Program-made: the position numbers and the translations under genes
Shown here: positions 10,826 to 21,770 of the stretch, in pieces
Position numbering within the stretch: position 1 is the first letter of the stretch
Layout: every line of letters starts with the position of its first letter
NCBI GenBank assembly: GCA_029891345.1
Contig: CM057009.1
Location: forward strand, 298,445,466 to 298,509,465
Source: Dryococelus australis
Taxonomy: Eukaryota > Arthropoda > Insecta > Phasmatodea > Phasmatidae
Direction: 5' to 3'
DNA length: 64,000 bases
Notes under the pieces: model-generated
Database searches by the model: none
The model's input: only the letters and a program-made list of their open reading frames with translations
Told to the model about the DNA's origin: nothing

Positions 10826-12800
10826 TGATAACGACTCATCTCACTGAAACCTAGTATACTACTTCAACACACGCGAGATTAAAATCCGCACCAACCCGTA
10901 CAAGGAAGTCGCGGCCTGCCACAATCCTGGAGGGCAGCCGGACACGTGGATACGAGGGGTTGTGCAAGACAACGGTGCGTCATCCCCCTCTCCCATGCTG
11001 AGAGCCAACAAGCCATCAGCCGCCTCGGGGCATGCCTGAGCACAGCCGAAAAAACCAGAAGGCTGAGAGATGACTAGAGGGTGCTACCCCCACTCCGACC
11101 TCACAATGGAGGGACGTCACGCCCTCCCCAGTGGCTGCCACGACACACGCTACCCTGACTATATAAGTCAGTGTGCGGCAGACCTCACCAGTTGCTCTTC
11201 TTCAGTCTTCGAGCTTGCTCCCCCACTTCTAGTGCTGGGGCCCTCCGACCACTGTTAGATCTTCAACAGCCCTCCCAGAGGCTGCCACTAACTGTTCAAC
11301 ACTCTTCAGCAGCCACCAGAGGCTGCCTACATTGATGTTGCTGTCAGAACTCTGCAGCACCTAAGACCAAATGCTCAAGCTACGCCAATAGCCAAGAGCT
11401 ACCAGAAGCTTTCTGTAGCTACCCAGACATACCACACTTAACATCTTTTTCTCCTACAGACACCCTAATTAGAGTTAGATATGTAGTAAGCAATTTTCGA
11501 CACTTTAATTTCACTTCCCCATTAGCCTAGAATCAGGTCACCTACACCTGGCTACTGTAAATTTACTTCCAGCCACCGGTCTTCTTGGTAGGAGAGCATG
11601 TGTCACCGCGTTTACTAAGCTCTTAATAAATTAATAAACACTGCTTTGTTTCTTTTAACTTCGAGTCTCATTCATAGAGTATTTTGTAACATACTGTTGG
11701 GAGAATCTTGAGTCGAGTACCGCTGATCGGAACGGGAAATTATTACTATGAACTAGCTACAACTGGAGACTCCCCCTCAGGCAGCTCAAGTTTCAGTACA
11801 CACATATTAGACGGCGATCTATTTTATTCCTGCCAAGTATACAAGTACTGGAGGAGTACAATAGAGGAGCCCTGACCACCAGCAACACTTTCCACCCAGG
11901 GAGAGCCTGAGTTATATCCCTACTGGAAAACCTGGGTGCTGGCAGGGATATTTGCTTAGGTGCTATGGCCTGGCCTTAGTTGGGATTGCACACCCAGTAA
12001 TAGTCTTGATAGCCCACACGGCTTCAATGCTTCTGGTTCGTCCACTAAGGTGGGGGGCCTTCTGAAGCACCGGGCTGAAGCTACCAAACCACTATTCTAG
12101 GACTACTCGTGTCAGTAGTACTCAATTCATATTTCTCAGAAACTAACCCGCTCTATGCCATTTAAGGTGAGACACGGTGCAAGGAGGGAAGAGTAAAGAG
12201 TTGTGTGCCTTGCTTCCAAGCAGCCGTTTGGTTCCGTCCCCCTTACAGCTAATCAATGAGCTGAACGAGATTGTGCTGCTTTGCTCAGATTATTAGAACA
12301 ACCTACGTCTACAGCAGGGGATCCAGCTACTTTCTCATCTCACCTCTTCTCACGCATCCTGCCTGCCACCCAGTTGTGTGTGGGTTAATTAAACGGTCTG
12401 AGGAACACCTTGGCATCTCGAACGCCAACTTCTGAGGCTCAGCAGCTACCAGGTGGAACGGTAGTTTTTGGGTTGCTACACCTCAGGCCCTCGCTGCAGC
12501 CCAGTCAAAGGAAGATAGGCTCAACCAACTATAACCAGCTAGTCCTCGCACTCACAACGTTAGTAAGCCTGCTACCGCTAGCCCCCCGCCAGTCGTCTAC
12601 AGTAACTAGTCACGCCACCAGCCATAAGGCAGACCAATCCAAGGGGCTTGTCAATCGCAACATCGAGAACTTTGTTCCTTCACGTAAGGCCATGTGCCCA
12701 GCAACCATATCCAACCGTAAACAACAGTAAGCACAACCGGCTGAAGTGCAACCAAAGCCACACGACCGTGATCCAGCCTTAGCTAACAGGACATGTGTCA
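10826..12800 (+). mobile_element. Solo LTR of the Ty3/gypsy family (LTR copy a)
   Basis: About 1.98 kb that matches, end to end, the 5' LTR at 21768-23790 and the LTRs at 29372-31216 and 44691-46820. It holds a CTATATAA promoter at 11158-11167, GGACGTCAC upstream at 11112-11120, paired CTTCAGCAGCC..GGCTGCC hairpins at 11262-11320, and AATAAA signals near 11625-11640. Downstream of the polyadenylation signal lie 1.2 kb of unusually long U5. It stops at ACATGTGTCA, exactly where the primer-binding site begins in the complete copies, so it is best read as a solo LTR. No convincing target duplication was seen. Confidence 0.75.
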
Positions 12801-13460
12801 TGGTTTTGAATATTTGATAAAACACTTGAATATTCACTAAAGATGAAAATTTTCATTTTTGCAAACTTTCAGCAATCAGTTTTCTTACTAAAAATAAAAA
12901 AAAAAACTCAAATTTTTTGTTCTTGTTTTGGTTACCAAATACTCACAAAACCCAGATGATTTTTGCTAATACATGGTAACAAAACAACTCCAAAAGTGGA
13001 ACTATACTGAATGTTGATATTTTTATCTTTTGAAAAGTAGGTAAGGCTGTGTTAAAATTGACTATTTAACAATTTGCATTTTAAAACTGTTAAAGTTGGT
13101 ACCAATTGATAGTCCGCTGTTCATTTTGCTGCTGTAAGTACAAAACAAATATGGTGATTTTGAAATTAAGTATTTTAGCATTTTACATTGTTTCATTATG
13201 TAATAAAAACTCAATACTGTACTAAATAAGAAGGTAAACTAAATTAAATAGAGAAATTAATTAATTAATGACCTTTCTGTAATTTTAACTTATTAATTAA
13301 AATTAAATAGTGTAGCACACAAGGCATTCAAATATTGGACGGAGTACAGAAACCCCAAGGATAGCTTTAAAAGTTTCAAAGCATGTCACTCCAAGGCTAT
13401 AGAAGAAGATAGTGTATTAATACCATCACATTGTTTACTATCACTTTAAACTGATCATAC
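12801..13460. other. AT-rich SZT2 intron next to the exon
   Basis: No repeat is recognised. A possible splice acceptor (TATCTTCTTCTATAG on the minus strand) lies at about 13408. Confidence 0.4.
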
Positions 13461-13663
13461 CTGATAAGTATTTTTTCAATAGGCTTTTTCAGCAAAACAC
13501 AGCAGTTTATGTCGGCCCATGATCGTGGCAGAGGTGATGTTATCTGCTGTTGCATACTGAATTGCAATCTGGCTACCGAAATCTTTCTCTTCATTGGCTC
13601 TTTGTTAGAAGGACGCTGTGGAAACGTCAGAAGGGAAATCTTCTCTTTAAGATTTCTGATGAC
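13461..13663 (-). CDS. SZT2: SZT2 exon, last one recognised in the window
   Basis: It starts directly after RHK of the previous exon, across an 87-bp intron. The acceptor is taken as GAAACAG at 13664, because the TAG 16 bases further upstream would put a stop in frame. It reads VIRNLKEKISLLTFPQRPSNKEP and later CCVLLKKPIEKILIR, and ends CAG|GTATGA with two bases left over. The first half matches the SZT2 block [20 protein letters not shown]..SKEP. The next exon was not identified with confidence. A polypyrimidine tract and TATAG at about 13408 is followed by 30 open codons that do not resemble SZT2. Confidence 0.87.
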
Positions 13664-13750
13664 CTGTTTCAAAATCAGACTAAAATTGTACTAGTGGGCA
13701 CAATAAAAGCAAAATAATTAAGATGGTTAAAAAAATTATAAACAGCTTAC

Positions 13751-13865
13751 CTTATGGCGATAACTAGTAGGTGTTCCTTCAATAAAGGCAACTATCAGAA
13801 CAATGCATGGGGGCTTTGCTGTTACTTGAATTAAATAAAATAAAGCAGGTGGTTTATCATTTTCT
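13751..13865 (-). CDS. SZT2: SZT2 exon
   Basis: A textbook acceptor (CTTTCTTTTTTACAG) and donor (AAG|GTAAGC) frame a 115-bp exon. Its first base completes the glycine codon left by the exon at 34444-34713, so the frame survives a 20.6-kb intron. It reads ENDKPPALFYLIQVTAKPP, then IEGTPTSYRHK, matching the SZT2 block FYMVRIISKAPC..IGTP..RHK. Length and phases suit an internal exon ending on a codon boundary. Confidence 0.92.
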
Positions 13866-14229
13866 CTGTAAAAAAGAAAGGAATTAGATTAAAAAATTAC
13901 ATTTTAATGTTGATTACTAACTTATGGTAAGTCCCCAAATTTGCAACTCTGAATTTTGCATTGATAGCAATTTTACAACACTGATAGTAACCACAAATAA
14001 ATATAAAATTAGAGCTAAAAATTGTTGGCAAAAATGCAAGAAATCGCAATGAAAGTTCACAAGGTTTTCTGAGGGCAGCCAAAACTTATTCTTCCAAGCA
14101 GGATTTTCACAGATTCATAGTTCATGGAAGACATGCACTGGAGATCGTACATCATACAAGTCACTTATTTGACAGATGCTTGCCTTTTGAAGTAATTAAT
14201 AATATATAAATTATAAAACATGAAATTTT
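13866..14229. other. SZT2 intron, unassigned
   Basis: Starts with the acceptor tract of the exon at 13751-13865. The remainder is AT-rich without recognisable content. Confidence 0.4.
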
Positions 14230-14520
14230 TGAGACAGCGGTATATAAGTATGGTTGTTAAGATTTGTTTCTTTCCGAATTTCAGTAACCTCATACTACAA
14301 TTCTTCTAACAGATTCCACTTGGCACTTGATGTGAGTTATGTGGTGCTCGGCTTGGTGCTCACACAGTGTTTTGTGACTAAGAGATGTTGTATGTGTCCT
14401 CCCAGGATATCAGTTTATTCAGAAGATATCTATCTATTGAAATAAATAGATATTAAGATAATAAATCCTCTGATTTTCCTACAAGAAGCCACTGAACATT
14501 GACTTCACGCTTGGCGAAAC
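14230..14520 (+). repeat. Fragment of the T1 pogo-like family
   Basis: Shares blocks with 38780-38960 and 61970-62170: GCTCGGCTTGGTGCT, ATATCAGTTTATTCA, AATCCTCYGATTT and TACAAGAAGCCACTGAA. It has neither terminal repeat, so it is a partial copy. Confidence 0.6.
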
Positions 14521-15063
14521 TTTACGTCTGCTTACTAAATTAAATCAGCAGGTTATTTAGTTTAGAAAACATGCTGGTTTAACACCAGAGACAATTAAAT
14601 ATATAGTGCTTCAATTTTTACAGTGTCAAAAAGTCTTTCATTTCTTTACAGTAACAATTTTGTGAGTGCGTTCAGAGTAAACGTGAACAGTCATAAAATT
14701 GGGGGTCAACTCTACTCTCAAAATGGGACTATATTCATTACCAGTTTACTTGGAGCCAAAAACTTATAAGATCAAAACAGTATCCAATCATTGATAATTG
14801 CTGACTTTTGTCTTAATTATATAGAAAATTTACTGTAACCCCAGATTTTAATTACAGTCAACCACTACATATGTATGCAATACATAGAGAATCCACTCTA
14901 GTAATAAATACAAGTATTGCAACATATTTAAACTAATATTAATATTTATTAAAAAGTAAAACCACTTTGAAAAACATTTTAAAATGTGAGCAGCAACCTT
15001 ATTATGATATTGCAATGTAATTTTGAAATTCACACAGAAACTACATGCACTTTTGTGTTTTAT
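14521..15063. other. AT-rich intronic gap with a possible transposon end
   Basis: ACAGTCAACCACTACATATG at about 14854 resembles a pogo-type left end, but no partner was found. Confidence 0.3.
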
Positions 15064-18000
15064 TAGTGATGGCCCGATGCCCACATTTTCTCTATACCAA
15101 TACCTTGAACAATTCCATAAATTAGCTAGGCCACAAGTTAAACCACTTCAGGAGAAATTTTATTTCAGTAGGAAATTTTATTTCAATAGGTGGTTTAAAT
15201 TTGCCTTCATTAGATATGGTTTTCCATCAAAACCAATATATTTCACTCTGCCAAAAAATACTTTAATCCACTCACAGTTTCTTCACATTTCTGAAATCAC
15301 ACCTTACAAAAAAAAATCACCCAATGTATGACGTATGTAGTTGTTTCCTAAATTCCTCATGTATCACAACCATTTACAGTGGGAGGCCAATGTAACGAGT
15401 ATGCTTTATAACAAAAAGTCCGCTATAACGATAACTTTTACTGTCACCCTCAATTGCCCATATACTCAGAAGGAAAAAGAAGTGGGCAATAACGAATACA
15501 GTGCGGGCTTAGTTTCGCTGTAACTATAGCTTAAATAGCCGCACTCAGCCGTTTCCTTCAAAAACAATACAAGAAGAAATGATTGCGTGAAAAACTTAAC
15601 AAACAGTTTTGGTTTCCGTGCGTGAAACATGGCAACATTGCTGCTGCCAGCTCGTCGCATGCAGACTTGGCAACGCCGCATGGCATGCCTGTCGTGGCCG
15701 CGTGGCTGGCACCGCGCCCTGCTGTCCAGTCCGGCACCGGAACTCGACTGTATCATGATGCATGCTGCTTGTGCGCTTGCCACTATGTATTTGTGTAAAC
15801 TCAAAGCGGAAAGTTTCAATATCGGCCAAAGCTAATAGTGAAATGCAATGTGAATATCTGTCCCTAAAATAAAATCAAATGTAAATGTACATATGGATGA
15901 GTGTTTTTTCTTAAACTTCTTGGAAACAATCATTGGAAATTACAGTATTTTTTCATGTGAAAATATAGATGCTGCTTATACAAGAGACCTTTTGGGGGAA
16001 AGAAAATGGATAAATTGTAAAAATGTTCCTGGCCATAGTAAAATGACATCTCGGGGTCCTGCACTGCATCGTCAAGCAATAGATCTGAGAGTACAAGTAA
16101 ATTATTTATACATGCTAGTATTGCACTGAACAGCTGCTAAGAATTTGGTAATCTGATCGCAGGTATATTGTGCAATTGAGTTGCCGGCGAACGCCAGGAT
16201 TAAATACTGCTACAAGAATGTTTTTGTTAGTTGAAACTTCCCTGGTTTCAAACGGGAGCATTTCTGTGGTTACAGAAAATCCATTAGTCCTAGTGGTGCA
16301 CACGTGATGAAACAGCTAATATTCCAGTTCCGGGTATTTACACATTTTGCCTCGCAAAGCACTTTTTGGGCAATTTTTACAGCGTATATTTTAGCCCTCC
16401 CCAGTACAGTACATTTTTATCGTAGAGCAACTACCCTTTTTCCATGTTCACGTGCATATTCCACAACCATCAATTTTAATTTTGCATAATAACTCACTCG
16501 TTCCTTTTCCATTATCATGAAGCAGTGTTCCAATTGGCACTTTTTGTTACCAAAATGTTCATGTAACCAGTTTGTCTACAAAATCTATTTTTGTAATTTA
16601 TGTTTTGACAACTTCGAAGTTAACAAATTATAAAATCGCCGCCATATCAGATTTTTTTATCATAATAACACCGAAATAATACAGCATTACATGCTAGGCA
16701 GTTAAAAGTTGTATTGTTTCGACTAAACCTTACAAAATGCCAGACACAAATTAAGAAAAATGAAACTAGAAATGAATTGGAACACTCGACCTCACGTTTG
16801 TTTATCTGTAAAAAAAAAAAAAGAGAGAGAGAGTAGGGTCTAGTCACATGCTTTAGCACTTTAGTCATGCGCATCACAATATTGCGCTGTTGATGTAGGA
16901 TGCCTGCAAGTGCAATCTCTTCACGGGAGCGTGTATTTGACAGTCAGTTGTTCCCGTACATGAACAAACCTCACAAACCTCAGGCTTTAAAAACAGTTCC
17001 ATGCAGACTGTATATGCTAAAATACGGTATACAGTGTATGTGGTACTACACGTAGCAATTGTTTGGGTGACATTATTTATGAAAGTTGCCATTTAATAGT
17101 ACGAAATATGCACTTGTGGACATTTGTGTTTTGTAACATTCAGAAAATATGTAATTGTTTTTATACTAATATTAACATCACATAAATTAAGAGTAGCAAC
17201 CTGTTGGGCGACTTAAGATTGCCAAATATTTTTATATTATCATACAGTATAAGACGAGTACGTATAGAAATTTTAAGGGCCTAAATTACGTAACTGCCTT
17301 GCACACCTGTAAATACAGCGTATATATATCTAGAGTTGCTAGCTTTCCAAGAGGTCCTGTCATTTGTCATACTGGCACGCTGTTAAAGGGAACAAACACT
17401 GATTCTTATTTCAAGAATGAGTGATTGCGAGAGATTTTTAAAAGTGTATTTTGGTGCTAAATTATAGCACATTTTGCTAATTAATGTTTATCTCGTGAAG
17501 CAATCCACATTTTTATAGTCACTAACAACACAGATTTTTTGTTAACTGTTAATAGTGTAATAGAATTTCTTCACTCAATTTTAGCAAAAAATGTGTCAAG
17601 TGACAGTTGTGCATAATAACTTTGCGTGCACATGTCACCAGTCTGTCTCCGTGTTCCCGCCTACAACCGCAACCGTGGCGGCACAAAGTGCCATAACCTT
17701 GGCCGACCTTGCGCGTGGAGACAGCTGCGCGCATGTACGTTGCCTTGCCATCCTCCCCACTCAAAAACCTTGCTTGAGACACGTCTGTTCTCCACTAGTG
17801 ATTGAATTTTATGTCATATAAATGTTACTTTATTAACTTATGTTATCAGCCTTTTTACTTTTTTGGTTTGTGCCATTGAAGTTAATATACAGCACAAATA
17901 AAAAATTTGTATAGGTGGAATTTTAAAATTTTTTTATAACTAAAGTCCGTTATAGCGACAGTTTTTTTGTGCCGATATAAACTATCATTACAATGGACTT

Positions 18001-18124
18001 TCACTGTAATATATCTGTTAACATAAAATTACATTATTTTTTTTTTAATTTAAAAGTGTGAAGAACCGGTATCATTGATACTTCTCGATCGCTGTTATCA
18101 AGAATTGGTATCATCCCATCCCTA
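15064..18124 (+). mobile_element. hAT-like element without visible transposase
   Basis: The left end TAGTGATGGCCCGATGCC and the right end, read inwards as TAGGGATGGGATGATACC, form an imperfect inverted repeat with the TAGNGATGG start of a known hAT end type. The flanking 8-mers (TGTTTTAT and TTTTTGAA) match at only five positions. Inside are two pogo-type end sequences (15420-15443 and 17940-18003) in the same orientation and two G+C-rich patches (15600-15790 and 17620-17790). No hAT transposase motif is recognised in 3.06 kb. Confidence 0.5.
17925..18004 (-). repeat. Pogo/Tigger-type terminal sequence
   Basis: Read on the minus strand it starts CAGTGAAAGTCCATTGTAA and contains CTGTCGCTATAACGGAC, the usual style of a Tigger end. 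A second copy at 15405-15443 (CAGTAAAAGTTATCGTTATAGCGG) points the same way, so the two are not ends of one element. Confidence 0.55.
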
Positions 18125-18459
18125 TTTTTGAAACATAAAATAGTTGTTATGTCACCCACAACATTTGTAGTGATTTTTGTTGAATGAAGTCATTGATGAC
18201 TGTTTCAAAATTTTACTATATATATATATATCAGTGGGAAAACTAGAGTTCCTTTGCTCACATATAGGATACCACACTGGTACAGTTTTGTACCTGTAGC
18301 AATTCATTAAATATGTAAATCATATGACTGGTTCTAAAAATTGTAACTCCTAAATAGCACAGAACTTTTAACTTTCATGAATATACAATGAAGAAAAGTA
18401 CAAGTACTGAGGATTCTGGGGAAAAAAAGTCAGTGTTTCATTTATTTCACAAATACTTA
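18125..18459. other. AT-rich flank of the copia element
   Basis: A (TA)n run lies at 18218-18230. Nothing else is recognised. Confidence 0.4.
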
Positions 18460-18644
18460 TGACAGAGGTGCAAGTAATCACAAGCATACTGACTGAGTAA
18501 CACTTTAATTACTGAGAATACAAAACAATGCACAGTACACAGGGCAAACGTCCTTGCTCAACTGAGGTTATGCACAATGGCCGATAGAGCGCAGCAGCTA
18601 CTCGCCGGCAACTTAATGTGCTGTCTACAGAATTTAATACCAAC
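18460..18644 (-). repeat. Copia 3' LTR
   Basis: Close copy of 32132-32312. It runs from TTGGTATTAAATTCTGT at the 18644 side to ACCTCTGTCA at the 18460 side. A short G+A-rich stretch (GGGGGAATTGAAG) precedes it on the minus strand and would serve as the polypurine tract. Confidence 0.8.
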
Positions 18645-18715
18645 TTCAATTCCCCCAGTCAATTTTGTGAACACTATCAAGAACTTCAATACAAAAAGAA
18701 TATTTAAGCTTTACA

Positions 18716-19372
18716 CTAGACCAAGTTTTTGGCAAAAATATTCAATTTATGAAAAGGTAAACACTTGGTCATCAAATCTACAACCTGTTCACTTGAAGTA
18801 ATGTATTTAATCTTAACAATCCCTTCAGCTACTAAATTCTTAATGAAATGATACTTTACACTCACATGTTTTGATCTTTTTGTCTCAGCCGTGTTGGCCA
18901 TTTTAATAGCAGATTGATTGTCATCAAAGAGTACAATTGGACCAAACTCCTAACCATACAAACCCTTAATTAGTTGCTTCAGAAATAGACATTTGGTCAA
19001 ATAAACTGTCATTGCAACATACTCTGACTCAGATGATGATAGAGACACAACTGATTGTTTCTTGAATTTCCATCCTATTAAGCAATCTTACAACTCCACA
19101 ATAAAACCTGAAAAAAATTTTTGATCATTAATATTAGATGCATAATCTGCATCAACAAAGGAGGTTAGTTTTAATTTTGAGTTAAGTGAACTCTTGGTAA
19201 ACTTTAACTTCCAAGTTTTGGTTGTACACAAGTACCTTAAAACTCTCTTTAGTTCCGTAAAATGTGTGTCAGTATAATTGTGTTGAAATTGGCCGAAATA
19301 TGCCACAGAAAAATATAAGTCAGGTTGGTGTGCATAACATAATGTAAATGAGGCATTCACTATAAGGAACAT
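18716..19372 (-). pseudogene. Copia RNase H and C-terminal remnant
   Basis: HQPDLYFSVAYFGQF, HFTELKRVLRYLCTT and SFVDADYASNINDQKFFSGFIV are the copia link between reverse transcriptase and RNase H (first Asp in VDADYA). After a gap comes RSKHVSVKYHFIKNLVAEG and QVVDLMTKCLP at 18880-18740, the usual copia C-terminus next to the 3' LTR. Confidence 0.87.
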
Positions 19373-19439
19373 GATAATTTACATTTTCATTATCTACAGG
19401 TAACTGCAACCCAGCTTGAATTGGAATATTATTATCCTT

Positions 19440-20290
19440 GCATTCTGTCATATTGAATGATATCAAATCTTTTTTAATAAACATTTCTTGAGAAAGAAAA
19501 ATACCATTATAAGATTTTTCAATATCTATTCCTTGAAATTTGAATTTTCCTTATTTCCCATATCCTTACTTTCAAATTTATTTTTCAAAGAATTTTTATG
19601 CTAGCAATTTCTTTATCACAGTTTGAGATTAAAATTAAGTCATCAACCTAATTGAGTAAAAAAGTTAAATTTCTGATGTATAAATCGGGATCTACTTTAA
19701 TCCTGAAAAACCCTATTTTCATTTAGGTTTTATTGAAACATTTGTTCCATAATTTAGGTGACACTCTCAGACCATACAAACATTTATGCATCAAACAAAC
19801 AAAATTATGAGGTACATTTTTTAAACCTTTTGGAGGTTTCATGTATACTTTCTCCTCCAGAGAACCATTTAAAAATGCTGATTTGACATCCATCAGATGG
19901 ATTTGTAAATTAAATTTAAATGAAAACACTAAAAGAACTCTTGAATGTTACCATACGGGCTACTGCAGTATACACATCTTCATAAACTGATTTTTTTTGT
20001 TGAAACCCCAGTGGAACCAACCTAGCCTTTTTTTTACATCAATACCATCTACTGTCTTTCTGACAAATATCCACCTAAAGTCTATTACGTTCACATTAGG
20101 TGGACATGGTACAAGTTTCCAAGTATTGTTCCTTGCATGATTCTCTAACTCTTCTGCAATCACATCTTTCCATCCTTCCTTGGCTTCAATTTCTTCATCG
20201 AATGCAGTAGGATTTTCCATAGGTAAAGATCCTACTGATAATGTAACCATTACGGTCATATCAAAGTCTTCAAACTTCGAAGGCAAATGA
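19440..20290 (-). pseudogene. Copia reverse transcriptase remnant
   Basis: GWKDVIAEELENHARNNTWKLV and DFRWIFVRK at 20190-20060 begin the domain. MDVKSAFLNGSLEEKVYMKPPKG and KCLYGLRVSPKLWN follow at 19890-19740. At about 19650-19630 the catalytic box reads stop-VDDLIL, with the Tyr codon turned into a stop. At least two frameshifts separate these blocks. Confidence 0.87.
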
Positions 20291-20466
20291 GTATTCCTCT
20301 TGGATTTTCTTTATTCTGGTGTAGTAGGTTGAATCACAGATGAGGTACTAATGTGATTTCCATCCCCATCCTCATCTTCATCTTCCTTTGGAATACCAAT
20401 CACATCCTGGGTACTTTTGAAGTTTCGTTGAGTGTGACTGGGCGAGCAGTAACCACCTTCTCAAAT

Positions 20467-21770
20467 TCAGCAACCCATAGACAATAGCCATCGGTAACAT
20501 ACCTTATCATAAAGAGGCTTACTGTGTTCACTTAATTTTCTGGTACGATCCTCCTTTGGTATATGTGCATATGCAGTAGACCCAAAAACACACATTTTTT
20601 CTAGCTCAACAGGATGCCCATACCATAACTCTGCTGGCCTCTCCTTGTTGGATAATGAAAATGTAGGTAAACAATTAATAATGTACACAGCCATTCTGAT
20701 AACTTCACTCCACATTGTTTTGTCAAGACCAGAGTCTAAAATCAAACATATTGCCATATTCAATATTGTTCTATTCATCCTTTTGCAAATTCCAGATTGC
20801 TCAGGATTCATGGCTATATTAGGCTCGAGCTAAATTCCCTTCTGCTTGCAAAAACCTCTGAACTCTAAGGAACTCTACTCACCTCCCTTGTCTGATCTGA
20901 ATCGAGAAATCTTGCAGCCGAACTTAGCTGTCATCTTGGCTTCATATTCAATTACTTTGTTGAAAACATCACCTTTATTTTTCAACATATTCACACACAC
21001 ATGAAATAAGAATAATGATCAATTTATGTCACATAATACCTGTATTCGTTATAACATAGGTGTGATTGGGCCAGCAACATCACTGCTCACATTTCCAGAA
21101 ATTGCGTTGCTTTCTTATTGTCTGGTTTCGGTTTGAATGAGAAGCAAGTTATCTTCCCTCTGAGGCATACAGCATACATTGTATTCGTTGGGTACACGGA
21201 AAAATGTCCCACTCTTCGATGAAGTAAATCACCAGTCACAGTCAGATTAGCAGCATGATTCGTTCTTGGGTGCAGTCTTATGGCATAAATATTTCCCAGT
21301 TTCTCACCTCCAATGCAGGTTACAATATTCTTCACTATTCTAACTGCCACAGACTCGAAAAATCACTGTAAATCCTTAATTTTATATTTTGGCAATAGAA
21401 ATTAAATTGTACAGCAAGTCACCTCACAGTAAAACGTCTTTTATTTTTATGGGTTTGTTTTTATATGACAATAACAAAGTTCAATGCTTTGTCGCCTTCA
21501 ATTTATGCTCTATGATTTACATCTTCTACATGTCAATAAATAAGCGGCATCTGACCCAATAAAATAATATGTACATGCAGAATCTGTCGAAAACATAACA
21601 CTACTGCCTTTGTTTACATTATTGTCATCAACACTTACAGAAGTTATTATTGAATCTTCTTCATTCCCTGTTGTAGAAAACGAAATTTCTACATCATCCT
21701 TACCATCATGAACACAGAAAAACTTCTTTGTTTTAATGTGTGCCGTATATATCAACAAGTTAACAAGGAT
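20467..21770 (-). pseudogene. Copia protease, pre-integrase and integrase remnant
   Basis: It resumes the copia polyprotein left of the gypsy insert. MFSTDSACTYYFIGSDAAYL near 21600-21540 is where the protease DSGA motif belongs, here changed. GNIYAIRL and LLHRRVGHFS at 21290-21200 form the zinc-binding pre-integrase part (H..R.GH). RSDKGGE at about 20900 is the second catalytic Asp of the integrase, followed at once by a stop. QSGICKRMNRTILNMAICLIL, MWSEVI and PAELWYGHPVEL complete the core to 20467. It is not functional. Confidence 0.85.

Noticed and set aside
15466..15835. Overlapping 70-117-codon frames on both strands
   Set aside because: They coincide with a G+C-rich patch, overlap on both strands and match no family; probably chance.
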